The notes: generated by a model from the sequence alone, not told the origin. 64,000 bases of DNA from Agarophyton chilense (GCA_030374765.1 JARGXX010000022.1:124001-188000); one strand, 5' to 3'; positions 24,276 to 34,877 are shown, counted from the first letter of the stretch. Numbers and translations: made by a program.

Positions 24276-24536
24276 GCACAAGCCTAGTAAGCAAAAGGGC
24301 CAATAAGGAGGTAGAAGGTACTGACGACTGCCTTGGTATGGATCTTTACCTAGAGCGGTCAAAAGTGACCATTAAACTGCAAATGCAGATTAAACTGTAT
24401 TAAGTGATCAAAACACTAAGATACATGGAGTTCTTATTTCCAAAATTTCTTTTTCAGGTGCTGAACTAGCGCAATCTGCAAAATTCTTAGATTTTTTGGC
24501 TTTTTATTCGCAAAACTAGCTATCTATGACACTTAT

Positions 24537-24559
24537 CTAGCATTCCGAGAACACAGACG
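24537..24559 (+). repeat. Right terminal inverted repeat of copy A
   Basis: CTAGCATTCCGAGAACACAG plus ACG. It is the inverse of the left terminus and identical to the terminus at 45413-45435. Confidence 0.85.
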
Positions 24560-24744
24560 TGGCACCATGCAGGTTACAAAAAGCCTATAACTGGACTTGT
24601 TTGCGCTCATGATGGACCCGATCCCCTGCATTTCTGCCATCTCATACTCTGAAAACTTCTGGCACTGAAAGAGGAGCATTGACCCGTCGGCCTCAAGTGT
24701 GTTGGCCGGAAAGAAGTTCGCTTTGAGCTTCGCTTTTTCTGTAG
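24560..24744 (-). pseudogene. Coding-like fragment, unrecognised
   Basis: A - strand frame encodes KAKLKANFFPANTLEADGSM then LLFQCQKFSEYEMAEMQGIG and further, in one open stretch of about 60 codons. Its composition is protein-like, but I do not recognise the family. It is cut by the DNA transposon on one side and by the solo LTR on the other. A second - strand frame at 25701-25913 could be another piece of the same gene; this is speculative. Confidence 0.3.
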
Positions 24745-25190
24745 TGTGAAGGAGCGATGATAGCGGCTGAGCCTTGTAAGCCGCCGGGCCCTGAGGTATC
24801 TTACAGACTACACGGAGACAGGTTGACCTCAGATGGACTCATGTAGATTGTTAATTTATTTTAATTAGTGTAATAGATTAGCATTACTATGTCAGGGAGA
24901 CCCCAGAACCTCACCAGCACTATTTACTTGGCTGGAGTGACGTTTCTCCCTTAGAGTATGGTAGGAACCGTTAGGATACTAAAGAACCCTTTTTGGTATA
25001 TTAGTTCCAACCTTTGGTCTTCAAGCCATCGTTTTCGTAGCTCCAACCTGTAGGATTACGCAGTAAACGCCAGCCTATTGCACCAAGCACTCTGGGAGTG
25101 CCGCCATCAAGGATTCGAACCTTAGGGCCCGCTCAACCACGCTACCACCGGTCGAGACCAGTACGCTGACCCACCCGTCATTGCGTGACA
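24745..25190 (+). mobile_element. Gypsy solo LTR (gypsy-1 family)
   Basis: A 446-bp sequence starting TGTGAAGGAGCG and ending TTGCGTGACA, homologous over its full length (inverted) to the gypsy-1 5' LTR at 37939-38383. Flanks TGTAG (24740-24744) and CGTAG (25191-25195) form a 5-bp target duplication with one mismatch. No internal element sequence remains, so it formed by LTR-LTR recombination. On the - strand it contains GGTTCGAATCC near 25110, a match to the Pol III B box, with an A-box-like TAGCGTGGTTGAGCGG just before it. Confidence 0.85.
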
Positions 25191-26296
25191 CGTAGCCTAC
25201 GCACTCACGTTGAAACAAGGAGTACCTATAGTACCAGATATACGTACGAAAAACCCCCTTTTTCAGTCATGTAGAGGTGGTGCACCTTGCAAATTCTATG
25301 AACCCGAGCCACACTGTTCTGTTCGTTTATTCCTATAAACAAGCTAGTTTTCGTGAGAAAGTGCTAGTTTATTAGGTAATTACTTGAAATCGGCTTACAC
25401 CAATGAATAACAAAATAGTTTCCTCGTTCTGTTTAGCGCGAAAGGATCCGATCAAAGAAACGTACACATTGCTTGGATTTAATGTTTTACTGGTACTGAA
25501 CAACAAGGCCAGGAATAATTCTCTGCCTGTGCTTTGGAACTACTGCTTCTTGAAATGCCCTGTACTCGCCCGGGCTAGGCTAGAAAAAGCTACCAGCTGA
25601 ACACTCCCGCAGCGCTGCATGCTGATCCCGGTAGAGAAGACCCTGCGCTGGATGAAGGCGGATAGCCGCATTATGATCTCTGGTAGCAGCATGCAATGAC
25701 TTAGCAGTCTGAGATGATGACGCCAGCAATTTGCTCGGGCTTCCTTTTCATACAGGAAGGGATGGCGTGCGCAAACAATGAAGCCCCAACGCGTGAGCCG
25801 GGCAGCAATCCATCGTTGTCGCCGAACACGGCTGACACCGTAGGGTGCTGAGCTAAACGCAACTGAGCGGAATTGGTAAAGAAAAGCACCGCACTGAGTT
25901 TAGATCTGATCACGGCACAGAAATTTGGGGTCGAGGGGGAGGGGATTCAACTAGCGACTTTGGTCCTTTTTGTTTCGCTACTATTATTTTTTTATCTCTA
26001 GATATCCCATCTGATGTAAGGCGGCTCTTTCCAAGTCTACGATTGGTCACAGTAATTTCTTTACCTACAGTGTATTCCTTTACGAAGAGAGAAGCGTTCT
26101 AAGATAACTAAAACCCGGTGAAAGGCTCGTCAAGCAGCTGGAGCTAGTATAGTGAGACAGACAATCGTCGAAACTGTAAAAGCACCAAGAATTAGTGGGG
26201 CAACTACCGCCGATTTCGTTTTTTCAAGCAAGTACTCGATCTTTACGAAAGGAGAATCGCCGAGAAGAACTTGGATACAAATATCCAAGTTACGTT
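25191..26296. other. No recognised gene; one short - strand frame
   Basis: The - strand frame 25913-25701 (70 codons, AVFGDNDGLLPGSRVGASLF in the middle) looks coding but is unidentified. Two CTAGTTT motifs at 25343 and 25363 resemble the subterminal motifs of the DNA transposon. Nothing else is supported. Confidence 0.35.
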
Positions 26297-26720
26297 TAAG
26301 AGGGGTAGAATGGAAAGTTAAACGTTGAAGTGGAAGGTCGCCAGCTCTGGCTAGAATTTACTTGGAGGTTGTCGGTTTTCGACCTATATCCTACTAGAAT
26401 CTGGCAACGGTCTAACCTCCAGCTCACGTAAACCCGAAACTATAAAGCGGGGACATTCAAAACTACCTTGCATATTCAAACATTACAATAAACCCTAATC
26501 TAAATTCACGTCAACATACTACAACAAGCTACAACAGTACACAGTAGACCATTACACTGAATTGTGCACGAATTCACTATATGTACACCATAAGATCTGA
26601 ACAGCACGGACACTTGCACAGTAGTACCACTAATGCATATGGACACGTGTATACTGCATATTCCCCCACTTCCTTTTCACCAATTACTGTGACACGACTA
26701 ACCACTCATCTGAAATCCAA
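26297..26720 (-). mobile_element. copia-2 3' LTR
   Basis: On the - strand it starts TTGGATTTCAGATGAGTG, directly after a purine-rich tract, and resembles the solo LTR at 39644-40194 throughout, including the GGTTTACGTGAGCTGGAG and AAATTCTAGCCAGAGCTGGC blocks. The expected leading TG is lost. The end near 26297 is approximate. Confidence 0.75.
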
Positions 26721-26736
26721 CCCCCCTCTCTGTCCC
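26721..26736 (-). promoter_or_regulatory. copia-2 polypurine tract
   Basis: On the - strand GGGACAGAGAGGGGGG, immediately before the LTR start at 26720 and after the RNase H frame. Confidence 0.75.
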
Positions 26737-26754
26737 TCGATTCAAGCATCTAGA

Positions 26755-27276
26755 TATAACAACCCAATTTGACCACTGAACTTCTGAAGCTCCCCACGAC
26801 CGAGTGGCTTTGTCAACACATCAGCAACCATGGCGCCTTGTGGAGCAATACTGCAACTGCGCCACCTTTTCGCGCAATGTCTCTCTGGTGAATTGAAAAC
26901 GAATATCGATGTGCCTTGTAAGCTTATTCACCACACCGTCTAGGGCGAGGTCGATGGAGCATTGGTTGTCCACATACACAGTCGTGGGTTCAACCAGTAC
27001 CTTTACAGACTTTTCCACATTTAAACCACTTGCGTTCCGGATGCCACTTCACAGATGTCTTAACCATATTTCCTCTTTCGTCCCGGAGCACAGACTCACA
27101 TATTCATCGTCAGCGCTAGACAACGCGACCACTTCTTGATCCCGAGAGCTCCCAGATCACCACACATCATGAACACATATGTACTGGTTGATTTACGCGT
27201 GAAAGAGCACCTGCCCAGTCCGAATCCACATACCCATGTAGCTGAATACCTGCAGCAGAGCCATAAGTGATTCCAA
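26755..27276 (-). pseudogene. copia-2 RNase H region
   Basis: The - strand reads YGSAAGIQLHGYVDSDWAGA near 27240, the RNase H motif of Copia polyproteins, then after a frameshift VYVDNQCSIDLA (about 26960) and LTRHIDIRFQFTRE. It is separated from the RT part by the LTR at 27277-27946, and the RT thumb to RNase H junction is missing, so the break is more than a clean insertion. It is non-functional. Confidence 0.85.
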
Positions 27277-27946
27277 ATGATGGAAAGGGAAAGGCTGAAG
27301 GAAAGGTTGAGGGATGAAAGGAAAGTTCGCCAGCTCTGACTCGGATTTAATTGGAGGCGCTCAAACTCTCACTTATATACTACTCCAAAATGTCATCCAT
27401 CTAGACTCCAACCCCAAGTAAACCCTGGACTACAAAGCAGGGACACTCAATACTACCAATCATATTCAAGCATGACATTAACCCTAGTCAATGTTCATTG
27501 CAGCGCACAACAAGGCAATATAACAGTGCACAGCCCATAATTACACTGACGTGTGCACAAATTCAATATGCCAACACACACTACTTGCAATCCGCCTCCA
27601 TACACATTCACGTTCCAGCACAGTACACCAAGTCTTCTGTAATACACATGTCACGTCTCTTCTCCAAGTACATTCGTTACAACTTGTGAGATGTGTTCAT
27701 AGTACACCAGCTGGACATGTTGAACAGCGTGCACAGTAGTACAAATAGACCACGTACACACGTGTCCCACAGACAAATCCAATAGTGCCATACCACTTGT
27801 ACACACCACATTGCATGTGCACATTTGCAGTAGCCAATCACAGCCCGAGTTCACATTGAGATCCGACTGACACGCATATGCGCTTTTCCAGAGGCACCCT
27901 CCAAAACAGCCCATGTTTCCCTGCACTTTTGGTTTTCAGTGACAGC
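27277..27946 (-). mobile_element. Copia-type LTR (X family), copy 2, inside copia-2 pol
   Basis: Nearly full-length match to 33066-33756 and 9821-10507, ending CCATCA on the - strand. The ~20-base start (TTGGTGC...GCCTATG) seen in the other two copies is absent. Flanking bases do not form a target duplication, and host pol sequence is missing around it, which suggests recombination or deletion rather than a simple solo insertion. Confidence 0.75.
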
Positions 27947-28395
27947 ACAGGGTCAACAGCCAACACCTTCATGCGGAAACGGTTTGACAACTCAGTTTTC
28001 ACGTGCTTAATCGCATCCACACTCGGACTTGCAATAAGCAGGTCGTCCACATACAGAGCAATGAATACCATGACTCCCAGCTCCACTCCGGTGTAAACAC
28101 ACTCGTCTGCAGCGTTCGGCTTGAGACCCATCTCCCCAACAAGAAACGCATATATCTTTGCGTGCCACTGCCTTGGTGCCTGTCGTAGCCCATAAAGAGC
28201 TTTCTTCAGTTTGCACACCAAGTCCTCGTTTACCGGTTTAATGAATCCGTCCGGTTGCTCCATATACACAGTATCGTCGAGGTCTCCGTTCAAGAATGCA
28301 GTCTTCACATCCATCTGGTGTAGGTGATCATCTTGCATTGCCACAAGCGACAGAATCATCCTCACCGATGTGAACTTGACCACTGGCGCATACGT
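27947..28395 (-). pseudogene. copia-2 reverse transcriptase, catalytic part
   Basis: The - strand frame reads TYAPVVKFTSVRMILSLVAM, MDVKTAFLNGDL, ALYGLRQAPRQW and FIALYVDDLLIA, the standard order of Copia RT motifs with the YVDD active site intact. It begins exactly at the duplicated CTCGGAG next to the 792-bp insertion. It ends in LAVDPV, where it fuses in frame to the LTR (LSLKTKSAG). Confidence 0.9.
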
Positions 28396-28402
28396 CTCGG
28401 AG

Positions 28403-29194
28403 TGAAGTGCAACCCTCGTGAGGGCCGTTTTCCAGGACTTGGTTGTTTTTCCGCCTCGGGCGATACTTGTGAGATCTATGAGTAATACCGCTACTAGCGG
28501 GCTGGCGTAGCCAGGTGTATACGCGTTGTACGCGAAGTGCACCGGCGGCCGTGCGCCGTGGCCCCGATTCGGGTGTGACTTACCCATGTGTACCACGGGT
28601 GGCCCAGGACAGGTTGGCACAGCATAGCTGAATATTTCTCTATTTATTTAGCTTTATTACACTAGGTTAGGGAGCTCTTTACAGTATTCTACACTATATA
28701 GTGCCAGGGCGATCTCGCCCTGACACTCAGTAAACCTCCCCAACCAGGGGTTCTTGGCTCTAAGTCTTTTTCCGCTTTCGCGAGTCTTCCACAGTCTACG
28801 GAGGTGAAGCCGCGTTACTAACGGTAGACTTATCCACCCTGCGTCAACAGGAGACTCACCGCTGTTAGCGTGTATATCTTTCATACCACTGCCGTGTTCT
28901 CGCCCCAGTATTGGGTTTGCTACATATTTCTTTTGGCTCTCGTGGCCCATGCCCCGATCGGCCCCACTTGGTTGTCCCCCCTTTATCACTCGCCCACTCC
29001 CGTGGAATACAGCTCATACCTGGTCTGCTCCCTTCTAGCATCCCGCACTTTCCCCGCTTGGCGTGCCGGTGAACCTCGGCCTTACACCCCGACTTAGTCG
29101 TGTTCACTCCGGAGAGGCTCCGTCGCCGTGCTACCCTCCTTGGAGGAAGAATCGGACATCTTCGTGTGTTTCCGCCGCCCTTGGCGTTGAACTA
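28403..29194. mobile_element. 792-bp insertion in copia-2 RT with 7-bp target duplication
   Basis: Copia RT is open on both sides (GVDFSE / TYAPVV). The two junctions carry the same CTCGGAG (28396-28402 and 29195-29201). The ends, TGAAGTGCAAC and (reversed) TAGTTCAAC, form only a weak inverted repeat. Inside are a TATATAG palindrome and AATAAA on the - strand, and no transposase. It is probably a non-autonomous DNA element; the family is unknown. If the duplication is 8 bp with one mismatch, a hAT-type element is possible. Confidence 0.7.
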
Positions 29195-30765
29195 CTCGGA
29201 GAAGTCGACCCCCTCAATCTGTAGGAAACCACGAGCAACCAGACGAGCCTTGTACCGAACTGTCGGCTCACCGTCAGCACCTGCTTCATATTTCTGCACA
29301 AATACCCACTTGGATGATATCACGTTGCTGTCTGCTGGCCTAAGCACTAAGTCCCATGTGTCATGCTCCATTAAAGACTCATACTCGCTGTCCATCGCCT
29401 TGATCTACGACTTGCAATCACGACGTGACACTGCATCGCTGTACGAGCTAGGAGTGTCATCACTGGCCGTGAGTAGAGCAGTTGGGTGCCACCAGGACGA
29501 AGTCGGCTTTCGCACACGAGTAGACCTACGCAATGGCACTGGCTGTGGAACCTCAAGACCATCTGGTGGAACATCGGTGGATTCTTCAGCACCACTTTCT
29601 GGTACCTCATCCGGAGGTGTAATCGTGTCAGGATCCTCGTCATTGGGTTCAACTGGTGGTTGAGAGGTGGAGGTTTGGTCAGATTTCGACTTCACCGAAA
29701 TTTCAATCTCCGTATAGTTCTCATCACAATGATCAGTAGTTTCATCTAATTCATTGCGTTCATCAAACTTCACATCTCTCGACACTACCACCTTTCTCTT
29801 CTGCTCATCCCACAGCTTGTAGCCATGGGATCCAGCAGTGTTCCCAATGAAGGTCACCTCAATGGCACGGTCCTCCAGCTTCTTCAGCTTATGATCTACC
29901 ACCTTGTAACACCACTTGCTCCAAACACACGCATATTGCTCATATTAGGCTTGTGTCCATGCCACAATTCATATGGTGTCACGGTACTTGGCAATGCCTT
30001 GCATATAAATCGGTTGCGCACATACGCCGCAACATTCAGTGCTTCTGCCTAGAAGCTTTTGGGGAGTTTCTTGTGACAAAGCATTGACCTGACCAGATCC
30101 ATGAGTGTGCGGTTTAACCTTTCGGCGAGCCCGTTCTGCTGCGGATTGTAAGGCACAGTTCGCTGATGTTCAATACCGTGTGACTCAAGTTCTTTTGCCA
30201 ACTTCTTGGAAAGGTACTCACCACCATTGTCCGTTCTTAGCGCACGAAGTACGCACTCTCGGGCAGCGATGGTTCTGACTTGTGTACCAGTTTAGTTTTG
30301 AACAAACTTGAGCCACTTCACGAACATCTGGAACACCTCATCCTTGGTCTTGAGCATGTACAGGAAGCAGTACCGACTGTGATCGTCGATGAATGTGACA
30401 AAGTAGCGCGAGCCTCCCAAGGAACCAACCTCCATTGGACCACATATGTCCGAGTGAACGAGGTCCAAGAGCTCGGTTGCGCGCTCCCCCCCTTGCTTGG
30501 GAGTAGCAGCGCGGGTAGACTTGACTACAACACATGAGTCACAATCGTCCAGCTCCTGCGTTACATCCACATTCAGCCCTGACACAACGCCATTGCGGGC
30601 CATTTGCTTGGTGCCACCTACATTCACGTGAGCCATGCGAGCATGCCATATCGACAGGTCCGACACAAGTGCACTGTTTACATCACCAAGTTGTGACTGC
30701 AGAGGTATTATAGGCCTTTGACGCGGCGTCCTTGGGCAATCAGAGTAGAGCCCTTGTACACGCAC
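29192..30765 (-). pseudogene. copia-2 integrase and RT N-terminus
   Basis: Integrase zinc region WHARMAHV with CDSC follows the protease (frame 30765-30292). The core runs LVHSDICGP, then beyond a stop near 30296 LRTDNGGEYL and NPQQNGLAERLNRTL, so the catalytic D, D and E are all present, unlike copia-1. Another stop lies near 30048. The frame 29902-29405 is the acidic linker, and 29395-29192 begins the RT with WVFVQKYEAGADGEPTVRYK, ending at the insertion. Confidence 0.85.
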
Positions 30766-31877
30766 ACCTTGTGCTTGTCGAACGCAACAGTAGCATCCAA
30801 GTCACAAATTACAGATACCGACAGTAGGTGGTACCGCAGACTTGGCACGTGCACTACCTTATTCAGCTTGCACTTGCGCGTGAAACCCTCAACAGTCAGA
30901 TCCAGTTCAACACAACCTTGGCCATGAGACTCTAACTTGGAATCGTTGCCGATACTAACACCAGGAGACACCTTGCTCTCATACGATTGGAACATGGAGT
31001 CGTCATAAGTCGTGTGTGCGGTAGCTCCAGAGTCCACAATCCAGTCACTGTTGGTGGCCTTAGATGTACTGCTGGCAACGAGGCATACGTACTCAGTGTC
31101 TCTATCACCCAAACCATGCTCTTCGCGGTAACCATGTTGTACACTTGGGTGGGCGGCAGCTTCCTGAGCGTTGTTAGCTTCATCACGTTGCTTTTTGAAA
31201 CAGTTCCTTTGGATATGACCTTTCTTATGACAATAATGACACTCGATGTTCTTCCATCGCGACTGCCTGCCAACCAAAGCTGCCTCACTTCCGGACTCCT
31301 CTTTGGCACGATCGTTCATTCGCTGCTCTTCTTGCAGCAAACAACTCTTCACAAACTCTAGCGTTAGTTGACGATCGCCAATCGTGGTATCAATTGCCAC
31401 GATGAGGTGCTCGAATCTTTCCGGAAGTCCGCATAGGATGGCCATAGCAATGTCCTCCTCCTCAACAACGACGTCCATACACTTCAGGTCCGATGCCAGA
31501 TGACGTACACGGTTGATGAACTGTAGCATCTTCTCATCATCACGCATCTTGGCAGAGTAGAAGGACCGTCGGGCGTTGATTCTGTTGAGCAGGGTCTTAC
31601 GTTGGAACACATCGCAAATGGCTGTCCACATATCGGCAGCGTTGTTGGCGTCCCGCATATGATCTAAATGCTCAGCACTGAGTGTGAGACCAATAATAGC
31701 TCTGGCTTTGGCATCCTTCTTCTTCCAAGTCGACAGCTCATCTTCGTCAGTGGGTCTAACAGATTCGAGGTGACCGTCGAGGTCCTTGAGTGCAAGCAGC
31801 AGCTCAATCTTCTGCTTCCATACGTGGAAGTTATCCTCAACCAGCTTTTCGATTTTTACCCCACTGAATGAATCCAT
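30708..31877 (-). CDS. copia-2 Gag-protease
   Basis: The first good ATG is at 31877 (MDSFSGVKIEKL); the open frame continues upstream to 32024 from a non-ATG codon. It has a UBN2-type Gag domain over the first ~230 residues, a CCHC knuckle CHYCHKKGHIQRNC near residue 245 and the aspartic protease motif WIVDSGATAHTT near 310, intact here. The frame ends at 30708, overlapping the integrase frame by a shift near 30720. Gag may still be translatable; the element as a whole is dead. Confidence 0.9.
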   Translation of the reverse strand: MDSFSGVKIEKLVEDNFHVWKQKIELLLALKDLDGHLESVRPTDEDELSTWKKKDAKARAIIGLTLSAEHLDHMRDANNAADMWTAICDVFQRKTLLNRINARRSFYSAKMRDDEKMLQFINRVRHLASDLKCMDVVVEEEDIAMAILCGLPERFEHLIVAIDTTIGDRQLTLEFVKSCLLQEEQRMNDRAKEESGSEAALVGRQSRWKNIECHYCHKKGHIQRNCFKKQRDEANNAQEAAAHPSVQHGYREEHGLGDRDTEYVCLVASSTSKATNSDWIVDSGATAHTTYDDSMFQSYESKVSPGVSIGNDSKLESHGQGCVELDLTVEGFTRKCKLNKVVHVPSLRYHLLSVSVICDLDATVAFDKHKVCVYKGSTLIAQGRRVKGL

Positions 31878-33065
31878 GTTGTGCAAAGTGTCACAAGAGG
31901 CCGAGAGAGATGGCTTGACAGCAACAGACAAGTGAACAACACCAACAGACAACAACAACAAAGTAAAAACAACAAACAACAAATAATTCGTCAAGATTGA
32001 ACAGACAATAGTCTGCGGGCGCACTGGCAGGGCTTCTTATACCCGCGTCCTTAAAGGTCGGACCCCTGGCCCCCAGCGCTCTTCTGGGTAGATAACGTTT
32101 TTCTGCAGTCTACCTATTCCCACGTCAAAAGGAGAAGGCGTGTTGCTCCTTACGAGGCTTCCAGAGGATGGTTAATGACCGAAGATATGCCTTCACCAAG
32201 TTGGCCCTCTCTGGCCTCTTTCAGGAACTAGCGCGACCTCGAAACCGAAGCTACTTCAACACTAAGATACTCTTCTAACGAGCAATCAATGAAGATCGCA
32301 CGCGGCCTGATCCTGAAAAGGAGGTCAGCCTTCGAAACGTCGCCTCCCCGCGTACTGCAGATCAAAAGCTCCTTATGGATGCTGTTCACAACAGTCCAAG
32401 TGCCCAGCCACAAAGGTCGGGCTCACACACAAAGTCAAACAACCAGCCAAATGCAGTGCCCCACGGCACCCCGTCCACAAATGCACCCGCAAAGTTCAAC
32501 CAGATCTTTCGACCGTCACTGTTATCCGCCCTAAAAGGACCAGTGGGGAACCCGCTTGACAGAACACCTGCTTTGGTTCAAGCCGCCAGGCTAACGTCCC
32601 CGAGTACAAGGAATCACCCAAAGTAACTCGTATCAACCGCTCGTCGCACAGGCAAAGATGCAGACCAAACACACAAACACACACAAACGCTGAGCCAAGA
32701 ACTCCAGGCCCAGACTTCAACAAACACGGTCCTCAACCTCTCGGATCACAACCCGCAAACACGACGCAGGGATCCACAAAACAACGAAACAGAGGGAGAC
32801 CAAACGAAACGGATAGCGATCGACAAACACGGACAACACAATCACGATAATAACGTCGAACCACTACCACCACAACGCCCTCAGGGAGGAACGCAAGACC
32901 GAAAAATAAATACCAACACCAACCCACGATACGGTTACACACCCGACGCAGCGGCTACGACGGTGGAAACGAAGAGAAAAGAACAGCGAAACGGGTGAAC
33001 GGCGGTGCGGGAGAGCGGCGAGAGACGAACTAGATGGCAGAGGTCAGCGGGGCTGGGCCAATAAC
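31878..33065 (-). other. copia-2 leader region, with TATA box and polar open frame
   Basis: Between Gag and the LTR at 33066. On the - strand GGGTATAAGAAGCCC near 32040 looks like a promoter and resembles sequence upstream of copia-1. On the + strand 32290-32990 holds a nearly open Asn/Gln/Thr/Pro-rich frame with one stop at 32625 and no domain. GGTTATTGGCCCAG directly after the LTR end (- strand, 33052-33065) is a candidate primer-binding site, which would make the LTR at 33066-33756 the 5' LTR of copia-2. Confidence 0.35.
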
Positions 33066-33756
33066 CTGATGGAAAGGGAAAGGCTTAAGGAAAGGTTGAG
33101 GGAATGAAAAGGAAGTTCGCCAGCTCTGGCTTGGATTTACTTGGAGGGGCTCAAACTTTCACTTATATACTACTTCAAAACGTCAGCTATCTAGACTCCA
33201 ACCCTAAGTAAACCCTAGACTACAAAGCAGGGACACTCAATACTACCAATCATATTCAAGCATGACATTAACCCTAGTCAAAGTCCATTGCAGCACACAA
33301 CAAGGCAATACAACAGTGCACAGCCCATAATTACACTGACGCGTGCACAAATTCAATATGCCAGCACACGCTTCTTGCAATCCGCCTCCATACACGTTCA
33401 CCTTCCAGCACAGTACACCAAGTCTTCCGTAATACACATGACACGCTCTTCTCCAACTACATTCGTTACACCTTGTGAGACGTGTACATAGTACACCAGC
33501 TGGACATCCTGAACAGCGTGCACTATAGTACAAGTAGACAACGTACACACGTGTACTCCAGGAAATCCAAATAGTGCCATACCACTTGTACACACCACAT
33601 TGCAGGTCCATATTTGCAGTAGCCAATCACAGCACGAGTTCATGTTGAGGTCCGACTGATACGCACATGCGCTTTTCCAGAGGCACCCTCCGAAACAGCC
33701 CATGCTCTCCTGCACATTTGGTTTTCAGTGACAGCATAGGCACTTGCACCAACCTT
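33066..33756 (-). mobile_element. Copia-type LTR (X family), copy 3; possible copia-2 5' LTR
   Basis: On the - strand it begins GTTGGTGCAAGTGCC inside gypsy-1 RT (after the codons for AIKKKE) and ends CCTTTCCCTTTCCATCA. It carries a TATATAAGT promoter near its end. It is the closest match to 27277-27946. A clean target duplication is not seen. Confidence 0.7.
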
Positions 33757-33887
33757 TCTTTCTTTTTAATTGCGTTGAGAGGGGCCAAGATCTTGGCAAA
33801 CCCTTGGACGAACCGTCGGTAGACGTTGCACAAGCCCACGAAGGATTGTAGTTCCATGTGGGTCCTAGGAGGCTAAGCCTGGCGAAT

Positions 33888-34619
33888 CTAATTTGTGGTC
33901 CATGTGGCCACCTTTAGCTTTTCTGGGATGACGACGTGACCGAGGTATTCTACTGAGGCCTTGAAGGAAGCGCATTTGCGAAGTTTCAGTGTTACTCCAG
34001 CGTCCTGTAGGATGTTTAGTACCTTGTGCACTTGTGGAAGGTGTTCCTTAACGGTCCGTGAGAAGACTATAACGTCATCCAAGTAGACCAGGGCGAACTT
34101 CCATTTGTCTCTAAACACTATATTGTCCATTACTCGTTGTAAAGTGGCTGGTACATTCTTCAAACCAAAGGGCATACGAATAAATCTGAACAGATCTTCA
34201 TGGATGGCAAAGGTTGTCAGCACTCTCGAGTCTTCGGCCAAAGGGATTTGCCAATATCCCGAGATAGCGTCCAGTGTGGTAAGTACGACAGCTTCGCCTA
34301 AGGAATCCAGACAGTCGTCCATGTGGGGTTTCGGGTATGAGTCCCTCTTGGTTCCTGCGTTCAGCTTCCTGTAGTCGACACAGAACCTGACGGAGCCATC
34401 TTTCTTCGCCACGAGGACAAGAAAACTTGCCCATTCGGATTGGTTTGGAGGCGACGGCTCTATGACTTGAGCTTTGCGCATCTTTTCCATCTGGTTGGCG
34501 ACAATTTCCCTACCTTTAATTTCGGTACGGTATGGGTGCTGGAACTTGGGTCTAGCATCATCCTGAAGGTCAATGCGGTGTGTAGTGGCTCTGATTATGC
34601 CCAATCTACCTGACCACAT
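33888..34619 (-). pseudogene. gypsy-1 reverse transcriptase
   Basis: The frame contains VRFCVDYRKLNAGTKRDSYP, LTTLDAISGYWQIPL, RMPFGLKNVPATLQRVMDNI and the catalytic YLDDVIVFSRTV; EYLGHVVIPEKLKV closes the palm and thumb. A stop near 33888 precedes a short continuing frame to 33757 (LQSFVGLCNVYRRFVQGFAK). The catalytic motif is intact, but the enzyme lacks RNase H. Confidence 0.9.
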
Positions 34620-34877
34620 GGCCTGGTATTCTCTCAGGCGATCTAGTACCGCGGGCCTATAGGATTATTATTTTGCGCCGATAGCAACCGTCCCCTCCCA
34701 AGAGTCGACGTCTTCGTCGGGAGTTGGCGTCGCAAGGCTATCCATTTGGGCTTCCATAACGGCCACGGGCGCGGGTAGAGTGATATCAATCACTGTACCT
34801 TTAGGTAACCGCACGGGTTTATCTCGGAAGTTGCTGATTTTGACCAAGAAGGACCTGTTAGAGTGGATATCCAGTAC

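Larger units (their letters stand above)
12147..24559 (+). mobile_element. 12.4-kb Plavaka-like DNA transposon (copy A) with internal macrosatellite
   Basis: Both ends carry the same 23-bp terminus in inverted orientation with one mismatch; the core is GTGTTCTCGGAATGCTAG. It sits at 12147-12169 and, reversed, at 24537-24559. Inside both ends are several CTAGTTTT-type subterminal motifs (near 12276, 12294, 12318, 12341; 24467, 24515). The span holds a transposase (12.5-15.1 kb), a small convergent frame, an 8-kb array of ~2-kb units and a hairpin cluster. The same terminus borders copy B at 45413-45435. A 2-bp TG repeat flanks the element, too short to prove a target duplication. Alternatively, the right terminus may belong to another partial copy and the array may have arrived separately. 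Confidence 0.65.
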
